Positions 44,777-53,513 of a stretch of 64,000 bases of DNA are shown here, in pieces; within the stretch, counting starts at the first letter, position 1, and the number at the start of each line of letters is the position of its first letter. The stretch is from Paraflavitalea pollutisoli (GTDB lineage Bacteria > Bacteroidota > Bacteroidia > Chitinophagales > Chitinophagaceae): the NCBI RefSeq assembly GCF_029360705.1, contig NZ_JARKMX010000002.1, positions 186,001 to 250,000 on the forward strand. Reading direction: 5' to 3'. Both the position numbers and the translations under genes were made by a program. The notes under the pieces were generated by a model. The model worked only from the letters and a program-made list of their open reading frames with translations. It did no database searches and had not been told where the DNA came from.

Positions 44777-45324
44777 GTAGTAGCTTCCTTACCCCATCGA
44801 TAGGCCCGCAAGATCATGTATACGGCAACGAAAACGCCGTCATCGAACTGGTTGAGTATGGCGATTATCAATGTCCCTACTGTGGGCGCGCGTACCCGAT
44901 CATTAAAAACATTCAGGAGCAATTGGGGTCTGCCCTTCGTTTCGGGTTCCGGAATTTCCCTTTATCGAAGGTGCACCCCAACGCCTTTGACGCCGCTGTT
45001 GCCGCGGAAGCGGCTGCGCTTCAGGGTAAATTCTGGGAGATGCACGATATCATTTTCGAAAACCAGCACTCGCTCGAGTTGGGCAATATCGTTCAGCTTG
45101 CCCGATCCATCGGATTGAACACGGATCGGTTTAAAGAAGACCTGCAATTGCCGGCCGTTATCGGAAAAGTGAAAAGCGATTTTGAAAGTGGCGTACGGAG
45201 TGGCGTGAACAGAACGCCCTCCTTCTTCATCAACGGCAACCTGTACACCGGCGACTGGCAGGGCGTCGTATTGCTGGAATACCTGAAAAATCAATTACCC
45301 CACCGCTTAAATGGTCAGCTGTAA
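44773..45324 (+). CDS. DsbA-family thioredoxin-like protein
   Basis: A 183-residue protein from the ATG at 44773. The active site is CPYC (Cys34, Cys37) in VEYGDYQCPYCGRAYPI. The DsbA helical insertion and RFGFRNFPLSKVHPNAFDAA, then SGVRSGVNRTPSFFINGNLY with the cis-Pro loop (RTPSFFING), confirm the family. No signal peptide is present, so it should work in the cytoplasm, unlike classical DsbA. It overlaps the peroxiredoxin (ATGA) and bestrophin (TAATG) genes, which suggests a shared redox task. Confidence 0.9.
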   Translation: MSSSFLTPSIGPQDHVYGNENAVIELVEYGDYQCPYCGRAYPIIKNIQEQLGSALRFGFRNFPLSKVHPNAFDAAVAAEAAALQGKFWEMHDIIFENQHSLELGNIVQLARSIGLNTDRFKEDLQLPAVIGKVKSDFESGVRSGVNRTPSFFINGNLYTGDWQGVVLLEYLKNQLPHRLNGQL

Positions 45325-46331
45325 TGCATACCGGCAAATCATACGGGCTTGCTGAATTCCTCCATTGGACCCGCCGAAGTATTGGTTGGCTGTTGCTGAT
45401 CGGCACCATCCCGACCGTTCTCTACGAGGTGTTTGGGCTGCACTGGCTGACGGTACCCTGGCCCGTCGTGGCCATGCTGGGCACGGCCACCGCTTTTATC
45501 GTCGGCTTTAAAAATGCGCAATCGTATAGCCGTACCTGGGAAGCCCGACAGATATGGGGTGGCGCCGTCGGCGCCTGCCGCGCATGGGCTATGATGAGCC
45601 GGGATTTGCTGCACGATCCAGCCTTGAGCAGGGAATTGATCTATCGCCAACTGGCCTGGCTTACGGCCCTGCGCTACCAATTGCGCTCGCACCGCGGCTG
45701 GGAAAGCTCGAACAAATCGTACAACAAAGAATACCAGCAACGCTTTACGGTTCCTGAAAATGAGACACCCCTGGAGCAGGAACTGGCGAAATACCTTTCA
45801 CCTGCCGACCTTGCGCGGATATGGTCGGGTAACAACCGGGCTACCCAATTGCTGAGCCTGCAAGGTGAAAGGCTGAAGGAGTTCAATGAACAAGGTTATC
45901 TCGAACATTTCCGGTTTCTCGACATGCATGCGGCGCTGCGGGAATTCACCGGTCACCAGGGTAAAAGCGAGCGCATCAAGAACTTTCCTTATCCCCGTCA
46001 ATATGCGACCATCAACCGGCTCTTCGTGCAACTCTTTGCCTTGCTGTTGCCCTTTGCCTTGCTGGAAGAATTCGCGGCGCTGGATCAACATGTAACGGGC
46101 CTGCTGAAAGGTCATATGGTTTGGCTGGCGATCCCTTTCAGTGCGCTGATCTCCTGGGTCTATACATCCCTGGAACAGGTAGGTGCGAGTACCGAGAACC
46201 CTTTTGAGGGCAGCGCGAACAGCATTCCTATTTCTCAAATGAGCCGTGCGGCAGAGATCGATATGCTGGAGATGCTGGGTGAAACCGACCTGCCACCGGC
46301 CCTGCAACCACGCAACAATATCGTGTTGTAA
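45324..46331 (+). CDS. Bestrophin-family anion channel
   Basis: A 335-residue membrane protein. N-terminal helices include WLLLIGTIPTVLYEVFGL and WPVVAMLGTATAFIVGFKNA, followed by QSYSRTWEARQIWGGAVGAC, the family signature (YxRxWExRxxWG). Later helices are LFVQLFALLLPFALLEEFAA and MVWLAIPFSALISWVYTSLE, then ENPFEGSANSIPISQMSRAA-type (the ExPFG-like motif). Bestrophins are pentameric chloride or bicarbonate channels. The start shares one base with the DsbA-like stop. Confidence 0.9.
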   Translation: MHTGKSYGLAEFLHWTRRSIGWLLLIGTIPTVLYEVFGLHWLTVPWPVVAMLGTATAFIVGFKNAQSYSRTWEARQIWGGAVGACRAWAMMSRDLLHDPALSRELIYRQLAWLTALRYQLRSHRGWESSNKSYNKEYQQRFTVPENETPLEQELAKYLSPADLARIWSGNNRATQLLSLQGERLKEFNEQGYLEHFRFLDMHAALREFTGHQGKSERIKNFPYPRQYATINRLFVQLFALLLPFALLEEFAALDQHVTGLLKGHMVWLAIPFSALISWVYTSLEQVGASTENPFEGSANSIPISQMSRAAEIDMLEMLGETDLPPALQPRNNIVL

Positions 46332-46521
46332 CCCGGGCATGTGAGTGTCCACCCCGGGCAATACTACCGGCAGCACCTATCGTGTCGTGACGATCCTATG
46401 CTACGAACAAGGCTTCTACCGGTTGTGATGAATCACTATTGATGGAACTTACACGAGCCGCCCTATCGCTTTTGGTGCAAGAGATTGATTTAGAAAAGTT
46501 GTGCTATTTTCATTACACTTC

Positions 46522-46576
46522 CATGGGAGCGCCATGGGAGCGCCATGGGAGCGGTACGGAAGCGAGTAGGGAGCGG
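46522..46576. repeat. Intergenic array of five 11-bp units (first of two)
   Basis: Units are CATGGGAGCGC, CATGGGAGCGC, CATGGGAGCGG, TACGGAAGCGA and GTAGGGAGCGG, back to back without slips and followed by CACC. It is in the 46332-46908 gap, where I find no convincing gene. Confidence 0.8.
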
Positions 46577-46690
46577 CACCCTTCCGGCCATGCTCAACTA
46601 CTTGTTTTTGTCCTTTCCCGTTGTAACCCGGCATATCTACCCCGTCCGTTTTTAGTGAAAATGGACTCGTTTTAAACATTGAGCTATCTA

Positions 46691-46745
46691 TACGGGTTCG
46701 ATACGGGAACGGTACGGGATGGGTACGGGAACGCCTGGGGTACGG
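46691..46745. repeat. Intergenic array of five 11-bp units (second of two)
   Basis: Units are TACGGGTTCGA, TACGGGAACGG, TACGGGATGGG, TACGGGAACGC and CTGGGGTACGG, also followed by CACC. The unit is related to that of the array at 46522-46576 (shared YAYGGGARCGS). Also non-coding. Confidence 0.8.
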
Positions 46746-46908
46746 CACCTGCACAACCAGGTTGAAACGGTGCAAATGTACGGTCACCACCAGGCCTTTT
46801 CCAACTACTGCATAAAATGTCATGACATTTGTCGCCCTGTTGCAAAGGGTTGCGGTTAAGCGCTTACCCGGTACGGGAAAGGGCAAGACAGGCAACAGGC
46901 ACCACGCT

Positions 46909-48417
46909 TTATTTGCCGGGCTGGCGCACAAATACGATGCGTTCCGGCACGTCATAAAACAAACCGCTTAAGGCGATGACACGCCCTTGTGCATCTTCGG
47001 TAGCTGTCAGTGTGCCGCCGGGCACGTCGGCTTTGAAGGTATTGTTGCCGGCGGGTTTGCAGGTAAACGTTGCTTCATTGTGGGTGGCCACCAGTTTTCC
47101 ATCCACCAGGGCAAGCTTGATAAATCCATAGCCAGGGTGGTAGTAAGTGCCGGCATAAGATTGCAGGGGCCATGTCATGGCAGGTGCCGGTGCGGGGCTG
47201 GCGGATGCAGCTTGCGCATTTTGTGTGGTGACCGGATGTTGCCGCCGCCACAACAAACCATTCCAATCTTTGTAGGGTAATTCCAGCAGCCGGTCGGCAA
47301 GGCTATAACTGATCAGTTCCGGCACGGTTGCATTGAATTTATTGGCGAGCACTACTATACCGATGCTATCTGTGGGGTAAAAGGCCGTATTGCTGGAAAA
47401 CAAGGGCAGGTCTCCACTGTGCTCTACCTGGAAATGACCTCTATAGGCATGTATATTCCATCCATAACCGAGATCACCGAAGAGATGATCGGGGTAGGCC
47501 GGAAAGTTGGGATTGGGCCGTGACGGTGTACTCATCTGCGGCATCGATGCTTCGCGTACAAACCTGGCCGGTAGTACCTGCAAACCCTTGTAGACACCGT
47601 TGTTAATCCATGCCATCAACCAATGACTCATGTCCCATACCGATGCATTGAGGCTTCCAGCTGCATTGGCTCCCTCCTTTGGTGGCCCCCAGGTAGCGAA
47701 TGTATCGGCGCGTAGCGTGTAGCCCTTGCTGTATTCCTTGCTGTCGTATAGTTTATTGAAAGCGGCACTGCTTTCCTCCATCTGCAGGGGTATGAATATC
47801 TTTTCCTGTATCAGGCTTTCCCAGGATTTTCCGGTGACTTTACTGGTTAGTTCGCCGAGTGCCATATACAGCAGGTTGTTGTATTGTACTTCGTCGCGAA
47901 AGGTTTTGGAAGGCGGCAGGTAGCGGATCCGACGGATCACTGTATCCATCGGCAAGGGATCTTTGGCATGGGTGGCCCAATCGTGTCGGGGGAGGCCGGT
48001 GCGGTGCAGCAACATGTCTTTTGCCGTGACATCGCTGGTAAGCTGCGGTGTATAAAATGCCAGCTCCGGAAAATAGTCCCGCACCGGCTTGCCGATATCG
48101 AGTAGCTGCTGATCGGCAGCCATGCCCACCAACATGGCGGTGAATGCTTTTGAACAGGATGCTATGTGAAAAACGGTGTGTGGCGTAACGGGCAACTTGT
48201 TTTCCAGATCGCGGTAACCAAATCCCTGCGTATATAAGAGCTGGTCTTTATATACGACGGCGATGGCAATACCCGGAACTTTCCAATCGCTCATCACACG
48301 CTGCACGAGCGTATCAATCCCTTTTAACCTGTTTTTAAGCTGTGTGGATCTGTCGGCCTGGGCCCACAGAGACATGGGTAGGCAAGCAAGCAGGAGCAAG
48401 AGTTTTGTTTTATTCAT
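46909..48417 (-). CDS. Serine hydrolase of the class C beta-lactamase / penicillin-binding family
   Basis: A 502-residue protein with a signal peptide (MNKTKLLLLLACLPMSLWAQ). The catalytic SxxK is Ser87-Lys90 (HIASCSKAFTAMLVGMAA), the Tyr-Asn motif is Tyr179-Asn181 (VQYNNLLYMALGEL), and the third motif is the HSG in FQVEHSGDLPLFSS. A C-terminal DUF3471-like beta domain (about 400-502) ends in ERIVFVRQPGK. Such proteins are mostly peptidases or esterases; a true resistance role is unlikely to be read from sequence. It is divergent from the LacI-type regulator gene. Confidence 0.9.
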   Translation of the reverse strand: MNKTKLLLLLACLPMSLWAQADRSTQLKNRLKGIDTLVQRVMSDWKVPGIAIAVVYKDQLLYTQGFGYRDLENKLPVTPHTVFHIASCSKAFTAMLVGMAADQQLLDIGKPVRDYFPELAFYTPQLTSDVTAKDMLLHRTGLPRHDWATHAKDPLPMDTVIRRIRYLPPSKTFRDEVQYNNLLYMALGELTSKVTGKSWESLIQEKIFIPLQMEESSAAFNKLYDSKEYSKGYTLRADTFATWGPPKEGANAAGSLNASVWDMSHWLMAWINNGVYKGLQVLPARFVREASMPQMSTPSRPNPNFPAYPDHLFGDLGYGWNIHAYRGHFQVEHSGDLPLFSSNTAFYPTDSIGIVVLANKFNATVPELISYSLADRLLELPYKDWNGLLWRRQHPVTTQNAQAASASPAPAPAMTWPLQSYAGTYYHPGYGFIKLALVDGKLVATHNEATFTCKPAGNNTFKADVPGGTLTATEDAQGRVIALSGLFYDVPERIVFVRQPGK

Positions 48418-48531
48418 GGCTTGAAGATTTGGCTGTGCGAGTCAGTTCACTGGTGATGTCACTTTAGCGGGTTCCCCAAGGTCCCGGAAACAAAGCACAC
48501 CCGTTTCGACTGTCCTAAATATAACAATTCC

Positions 48532-48539
48532 TATCTTTA
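48532..48539 (+). promoter_or_regulatory. Possible promoter element of the LacI-type regulator gene
   Basis: TATCTTTA differs from TAnnTTTG in one base and would start transcription near 48547, 35 bases before the ATG at 48582. Confidence 0.3.
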
Positions 48540-48581
48540 GTTTTTCTGCCCCTGAGGGTGGGTTTGTCAAATCAGCGCTTC

Positions 48582-49595
48582 ATGCCACACTTTGTGACGA
48601 TCAAGGACATTGCACGTGAACTCAACATATCCGTATCTACCGTTTCCCGGGCGATGCGTGACACCTATGATGTAAGTAAAGAGACCAGGGATAAAGTGCT
48701 GGCCATGGCGGCCAAACTGCATTACAAGCCTAATTTCAACGCGACGGGTCTTGCCAAGGGCAGCACCCATAATATCGGCATCCTGCTGCCCCGCGTTACC
48801 AACTATTATTTCTCTACTGCCATTACCGGTATTCAGCAGGTAGCCCTGGAGAAAGGTTATCATATCATCCTCTACCTGACGGATGATTCGCCCGAACGGG
48901 AACTGGATATTCTGCACAACCTGTCGCTGACCAGTGTGGATGGTTTATTGGTCTCTACTTCGTCTGCGGCTGAAACGTCTGCTCATTTCCAGGAAGTGAT
49001 CAAAGAGGGGGTGCCCGTCGTTTTCTTTGACCGGGTGGCGACCAATATTTATACTTCTAAAGTGATGCAGGATGATTTCAATGGCGCTTTTGCGACTGTT
49101 GAACACCTGATCGAGCAAGGCTACCGGAAGATCGCCCATGTATCCGGGCCAGTGGGACTGGCCATGAGCGCCCAACGACTGCGGGGCTATTTCGCAGCGC
49201 TGGAAAAACACCAGTTGCCCATCCGGGAAGAATGGGTACTTTTTTCCGGCTTTTCGCAGGAGGAAGGTGAGCAGGATGCTGAACGCCTGCTGGCTTTACC
49301 TGAAAGACCAGATGCTATCTTTGCCGCCAATGACCGCAAAGCCATCGGCTGTATGCTTACCCTCAAAAAGCATGGTATTGCCATCGGTCCTGAGATCGGT
49401 GTAGCTGGCTTTACGGGTGACCCGGTTTCTAAACTCATCACGCCAACGCTGACTACGATGGCAGAGCCCGCCTTCGAGATCGGGCGAAAAAGCTGTGAGC
49501 TGCTGCTCAAGCATATTGGCAAGAAAAATTTTATCCCCGAAGAGATTACTCTTCCCGGCACTTTATTTATCGGAGATTCTACAAAGAGGGGTTAA
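48582..49595 (+). CDS. LacI-family transcriptional regulator
   Basis: A protein of about 337 residues from the ATG at 48582 (MPHFVTIKDIARELNISVST). The N-terminal helix-turn-helix and hinge helix (DIARELNISVSTVSRAMRDT then KPNFNATGLAKGSTHNIGIL) are followed by a periplasmic-binding-type sensor domain (SVDGLLVSTSSAAETSAHF, VFFDRVATNIYTSKVMQDD, ERPDAIFAANDRKAIGCMLT). It should bind a palindromic operator with a central CG and release it on binding a sugar or sugar phosphate. The position next to the amino-sugar genes suggests it controls them. Its 3' end overlaps the converging Gfo/Idh gene by 17 bases. Confidence 0.93.
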   Translation: MPHFVTIKDIARELNISVSTVSRAMRDTYDVSKETRDKVLAMAAKLHYKPNFNATGLAKGSTHNIGILLPRVTNYYFSTAITGIQQVALEKGYHIILYLTDDSPERELDILHNLSLTSVDGLLVSTSSAAETSAHFQEVIKEGVPVVFFDRVATNIYTSKVMQDDFNGAFATVEHLIEQGYRKIAHVSGPVGLAMSAQRLRGYFAALEKHQLPIREEWVLFSGFSQEEGEQDAERLLALPERPDAIFAANDRKAIGCMLTLKKHGIAIGPEIGVAGFTGDPVSKLITPTLTTMAEPAFEIGRKSCELLLKHIGKKNFIPEEITLPGTLFIGDSTKRG

Positions 49596-50793
49596 TACCA
49601 TACTCAGGTTTCCATATTTGCGTAGTACCTGTTTCGATGGCCTTATTGGCCATGTGTACACCAATGGCGGCTATTTTACCGGTGGTCACGTTGGAGGCTG
49701 GCTGTTTGCCCTCCCGGATACAAACCGCGAAATCAATCAGGGCCGAGGTGGTAGGTTCATCGATGCCTTTGTTGTCGAACTTCAAGGGCACGGCATCACC
49801 CTGCGACCAGTTGGACACGGTAGCACCGGTAACGCCATCGACCACGCCTGTTGCTTTCTTCGCCCCTTCGGCATACAGGAATGCTTCTTCCCGTTGTATC
49901 TCGAGGGTGGCTTTAGTGCCGAGCACACGAATGGAATAACCACGGAACGCGTTGGACAATATGGAAGAGAAAGTAGCTTTTACGCCACCGGGGTATTGAA
50001 AGATCGTACGGATATTGTCCCAGGTCTCCCGTCCATCCTTCCAGTAGTCGATACCGCCCATACCTATTACTTTGAGGGGATGTTTATCGAGCATATAGTT
50101 GACCATGTCGAGTTGGTGCGCGCAGAGCTCGGCCATCAGTCCACCGGAATATTGTTTATACATACGCCAGTTCACGGCCCGCTCCATCGACGGTTCGGGT
50201 ACGGGGAAACGCCAGTTGGAGTTGCGGTGATACTGACATTCAAACTGTGTGACTTCCCCCAGCCATCCCGCGTCGATCACTTCCTTTGCCCGGTGGTAGA
50301 GCGCGTAGTACCGGTACTGGTGGCCGACCTGCAATACTTTCTTTTGCTTTCTGACAGCTTTCTCCAGTTCAATAGCCTGTGGTATGGAGTAGGTCATCGA
50401 CTTTTCGAGGTATACATGCTTGCCGGCATTGAGTGCATCGATGGCCATGGGATAATGCAGGTACAGCGGAGTGGCGATGATCACTGCTTCTATCTCCTTA
50501 TTCGCGAGCAGGGCTTTGTGGTCTTTGTAGGATTGGGCGCCAGGTGCAGCCAGAGCCATTGTTTTGGTAAGGCTGGGCTCATAGGTATCGCAGCAGGCAA
50601 CGAGTTGCAAGCCGGGCACGTTCTTCAGCAGGCGGGCAATACCGCCACCACGGGTGCCGCAGCCGATCAATCCTATTTTAACGGGTGTTGCTGCACCGGC
50701 TTGCATCCAGGCCGGCATGCCCGCTGCTAAGGCTGTACCGGTCAGGGCCAGCGCACCGGTTCCGAGAAAGGCTCTTCTTGTATATGGTTTCAT
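49579..50793 (-). CDS. Gfo/Idh/MocA-family oxidoreductase with Tat signal
   Basis: A 404-residue protein with a twin-arginine signal (YTRRAFLGTGALALTGTALA). The nucleotide-binding domain begins VKIGLIGCGTRGGGIARLL, and the sugar side carries IEAVIIATPLYLHYPMAIDA, HVYLEKSMTYSIPQAIELEK and VGHQYRYYALYHRAKEVIDA. These proteins bind NAD(P) and act on sugars or sugar-like compounds, here probably exported to the periplasm folded with its cofactor. The substrate is unknown. It is the last gene of a minus-strand operon after nagA (4-base overlap). Confidence 0.9.
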   Translation of the reverse strand: MKPYTRRAFLGTGALALTGTALAAGMPAWMQAGAATPVKIGLIGCGTRGGGIARLLKNVPGLQLVACCDTYEPSLTKTMALAAPGAQSYKDHKALLANKEIEAVIIATPLYLHYPMAIDALNAGKHVYLEKSMTYSIPQAIELEKAVRKQKKVLQVGHQYRYYALYHRAKEVIDAGWLGEVTQFECQYHRNSNWRFPVPEPSMERAVNWRMYKQYSGGLMAELCAHQLDMVNYMLDKHPLKVIGMGGIDYWKDGRETWDNIRTIFQYPGGVKATFSSILSNAFRGYSIRVLGTKATLEIQREEAFLYAEGAKKATGVVDGVTGATVSNWSQGDAVPLKFDNKGIDEPTTSALIDFAVCIREGKQPASNVTTGKIAAIGVHMANKAIETGTTQIWKPEYGINPSL

Positions 50794-51986
50794 ACTGCTG
50801 CGGTTTGTGTGGTGTAGACGGTGTGTCCCTTTACGATCGTTGTATCGATGTTGATGTTGTCGTCGAAGATAATGATATCTGCGTCGCGGTCTTTTGTGAG
50901 CGCACCCTTTGTATCGGCTATCCCCATTACGCGGGCAGGATTTTCTGTCATCATTTTTACGGCATCCTCCAATGAGACACCGGCCAGGCGGAGCATGGTA
51001 CGTATCAGGCGGTCGGCGGTGGCGATGCTGCCGGCAAAGGAGGTTCTATCGGGCAACATGGCCACCTCTTCATCTACGAGCACTTCCAATCCGCCCTCCA
51101 GCGGCCCCAGTATGCTTTTGCCGGGCGGCATCCCCGCCGCCCGCATGGCATCAGTGATGAGGACGGTATGTGCGATCCCTTTCACCTTGATGATAAGTTG
51201 CAGCAGGGCGGCGGGCAGGTGTACACCATCTGCTATGATCTCTGCATCGATATCATCCAGGAGGTATACCGATTCGATCACGCCGGCATAACGGCGCATG
51301 TCTTTGCGCGTAACGCCCGACATGGCCGAATAAAAATGTGTAGCCAGGGTATAACCTACTGCGCGTGCCTTTACCACATCGTCGTACAAGGCATCTGTAT
51401 GGGCGATGGCGGGCAAGATGCCGCGCTCTTTGATATATCGTCCAAACTCGATGGCTCCCGGCAGTTCAGGCGCAGCGCTCCAGCGTACAATATGCGGTGA
51501 ATAATCGAGTATAGCGCGGTATTCGGCGGGATCAGGATTCCGGATGTATCTCGGATCCTGGGCACCACGCTGGTTGAGCGCGAAGTAAGGACCTTCGAGG
51601 TGCATACCGATGAGATCAGCTCCCAGGTACTGCATCCCCTTTACCATGTCGTACGCGTCGAGCGTCTTGTAGAGTCCGCTTGCTTCGGCCGTGAGGGTGG
51701 TGGGCGTCATGCTCGTGGTACCATGGCGTGCATGGGTAGCAGCTATCTGTATAAAGGCTTCGGGGGTGGCATCCATGAAATCCGCATTGCCGCCACCGTG
51801 CACGTGTATATCGATAAAGCCGGGCGTAATATACTTACCGGCTGCGTCGACTGATGTATAATCCGCTGCGTCTGTATGCCGGTCGCTCACCTCCACGATC
51901 TTCCCGTTTTCGACATACACGATACCATCTCGAAGCCGGCCGCGGGGCGTCAGCACTGTGCCGTTGAATATTTTAAGCTTTTGCAT
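50790..51986 (-). CDS. nagA: N-acetylglucosamine-6-phosphate deacetylase
   Basis: A 398-residue amidohydrolase from the ATG at 51986 (MQKLKIFNGTVLTPRGRL); an ATG three codons upstream is also possible. Metal and catalytic motifs are FIDIHVHGGGNADFMD, GMHLEGPYFALNQRGAQDP, AIAHTDALYDDVVKARA, ATHFYSAMSGV and VLITDAMRAAGMPPG. It removes acetate from GlcNAc-6-phosphate to give glucosamine-6-phosphate in the cytoplasm. It overlaps the upstream permease gene and the downstream Gfo/Idh gene, so the three form one operon. Confidence 0.94.
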   Translation of the reverse strand: MQKLKIFNGTVLTPRGRLRDGIVYVENGKIVEVSDRHTDAADYTSVDAAGKYITPGFIDIHVHGGGNADFMDATPEAFIQIAATHARHGTTSMTPTTLTAEASGLYKTLDAYDMVKGMQYLGADLIGMHLEGPYFALNQRGAQDPRYIRNPDPAEYRAILDYSPHIVRWSAAPELPGAIEFGRYIKERGILPAIAHTDALYDDVVKARAVGYTLATHFYSAMSGVTRKDMRRYAGVIESVYLLDDIDAEIIADGVHLPAALLQLIIKVKGIAHTVLITDAMRAAGMPPGKSILGPLEGGLEVLVDEEVAMLPDRTSFAGSIATADRLIRTMLRLAGVSLEDAVKMMTENPARVMGIADTKGALTKDRDADIIIFDDNINIDTTIVKGHTVYTTQTAAV

Positions 51987-53328
51987 AGGGGGCATTCCCG
52001 TTTGTCTGTTTAAAGTTCCACTTTTTCAACCGGTATCCACGGAATGCATAAAAAATAAGGTAGGCATAGCAGGGAGCCAGTACCCAATAGGCGTCACGTA
52101 CGTGAAATTTATCGGCAAAATAACCGTAGAGCAGGGGCAGGATGGCATTGCCACAGAGGCCCATGACCATGATGGAGCCACCTAGTTTGGTAAAGCGCCC
52201 CAACTCCCGCAGGGCCTGCGACCAGATACCTGGCCATACGAGTGAATTGGCCAGGCCCAGCAATACAACAAACCAGATAGAGATATCCGTTTCGTGACCA
52301 AGGATATTCACCTTGCCGTGGGTCAGCACAATGAAACAGGTAAGTACCAGTCCGAGGATCACACAAAAACGGAAGGCGGTGAGCTGGCTTACGAACCGGG
52401 GCACGATCCAGATGCCGATGAAATACCCGGTGATGGTGGCGAATAAAGTATAGGAAGGAAATGTTTTGGCTTCGAGCAAGGTGAGCCCCATGGAACCGGC
52501 ATAACCAATGATGGTATCGATGGCGATGACCTGTGTACCTACGTGCACAAAGATGGCAATGGCGCCCAGTATGAGGTAGGGGAACTGGAAGATGCTGGTC
52601 TTACCCTGGTTCTGCTCGGCCACCGAGGCCGATTCTTTTTCCGTATCGATCTCGGGCAGGGGTGAATAACGCACCATCACGCCGAGGAGGAATAACACAC
52701 TGCCAACAATGGAATAGGGTACCACTACCCTTCTGATCAGCTGGTCGAGGGTCTGGGCCCGTTCGGCCTCTGCCATCAACGGAATACTTTTAAACAGCTC
52801 CGCATCGGTCGAGCGCAGGATAATGGCTGCAAAGATGATCGGCGCAATGATGCCCGCGCCTTTGTTGCAGATGCCCATGATGCTGAATCGTTGTGTCGCC
52901 TTCTCTATTGGACCCAGGATGGTGATGTAGGGATTGGCAGCCGTTTGCAGTACTGCCAACCCGGCGCCCAGTGAGAACAAGCCTACCAGGAAGATCCAGT
53001 AGGTACGGAAAAAAGCGGCGGGCACAAAAATGAAGGCGCCGACGGCCATGATCCAGAAGCCAATCATAATGCCTTTCTTGAACCCGATCTTTTTGAGCAG
53101 AAAAGAAGACGGAACGGAAATGAGCAAATACGATATGTAAAAGGCAAAGGCGACGAGGTAGGATTGAAAGTTGGTCAGCTCGCAGGCGATCTTGAAATAG
53201 GGGATGAGGATAGCGTTGATCCAGGAAACGAAACCAAAAATAAAGAAGAGCACACCGATGATGAGCATGGAGATCATGGTGTCGCGCCGGGAGAGCAAAG
53301 CAATATCGCCAGTAGCCTGTTGTTGCAT
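51973..53328 (-). CDS. MFS sugar permease (FucP/NagP-like)
   Basis: A 451-residue protein with about 12 helices. The opening IGVLFFIFGFVSWINAILIP and the FYISYLLISVPSSFLLKKIG, KKGIMIGFWIMAVGAFIFVP and SLGAGLAVLQTAANPYITIL segments are typical of the FucP/glucose-galactose/NagP branch, which are proton symporters. Given nagA directly downstream in the same operon and nagB in the divergent one, N-acetylglucosamine or N-acetylgalactosamine is the likely cargo. The upstream region with the divergent GH109 gene carries the 15-bp operator. Confidence 0.9.
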   Translation of the reverse strand: MQQQATGDIALLSRRDTMISMLIIGVLFFIFGFVSWINAILIPYFKIACELTNFQSYLVAFAFYISYLLISVPSSFLLKKIGFKKGIMIGFWIMAVGAFIFVPAAFFRTYWIFLVGLFSLGAGLAVLQTAANPYITILGPIEKATQRFSIMGICNKGAGIIAPIIFAAIILRSTDAELFKSIPLMAEAERAQTLDQLIRRVVVPYSIVGSVLFLLGVMVRYSPLPEIDTEKESASVAEQNQGKTSIFQFPYLILGAIAIFVHVGTQVIAIDTIIGYAGSMGLTLLEAKTFPSYTLFATITGYFIGIWIVPRFVSQLTAFRFCVILGLVLTCFIVLTHGKVNILGHETDISIWFVVLLGLANSLVWPGIWSQALRELGRFTKLGGSIMVMGLCGNAILPLLYGYFADKFHVRDAYWVLAPCYAYLIFYAFRGYRLKKWNFKQTNGNAPYAKA

Positions 53329-53428
53329 GTTGATGAGTACGTTTTTGGGGATCGAAACCTGTTATTGTGCCGATTTCTAAATTATGGATTATCGGGCTGT
53401 TGCCAGCCCTGCGGACCCGATAAATAAG

Positions 53429-53443
53429 CGAGAACGTTATCGG
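53429..53443. promoter_or_regulatory. LacI-type operator, copy 1 (amino-sugar divergent promoter)
   Basis: The 15-mer CGAGAACGTTATCGG core (53429-53443) is near-palindromic around the central CG (CGA.AACGTT.TCG). It lies in the 186-base space between the divergent permease and GH109-type genes. The same 15-mer recurs at 61026, 63721 and 63743. Confidence 0.75.
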
Positions 53444-53486
53444 TCATTTATTCGCTGTTGCCCGTCCTTCCGACGGTGTGAATTGA

Positions 53487-53494
53487 TACATTTG
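53487..53494 (+). promoter_or_regulatory. Promoter element of the GH109-type gene
   Basis: TACATTTG matches TAnnTTTG, with the start near 53502, 12 bases before the ATG at 53514. Operator copy 1 lies about 45 bases upstream of it. Confidence 0.5.
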
Positions 53495-53513
53495 GAGGTT
53501 AAATGACTTACTG

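Noticed and set aside
46439-46675. Short open frame across the first 11-bp array
   Set aside because: The 11-bp period is not a multiple of three, so it would not give a protein repeat, and the product has no coding look.
46522-46745. CRISPR array
   Set aside because: Units are 11 bp, directly joined and degenerate, with no spacers and no cas genes nearby.
46909-48417. Antibiotic-resistance beta-lactamase
   Set aside because: SxxK, Tyr-Asn and HSG motifs with a DUF3471-like tail fit the broad serine-hydrolase group; nothing points to a true beta-lactamase.
49495-50730. Open frame of about 411 codons on the plus strand opposite the Gfo/Idh gene
   Set aside because: The minus-strand frame has a Tat signal and all Gfo/Idh motifs; the plus frame is a codon-bias shadow without family features and overlaps the end of the LacI-type gene.
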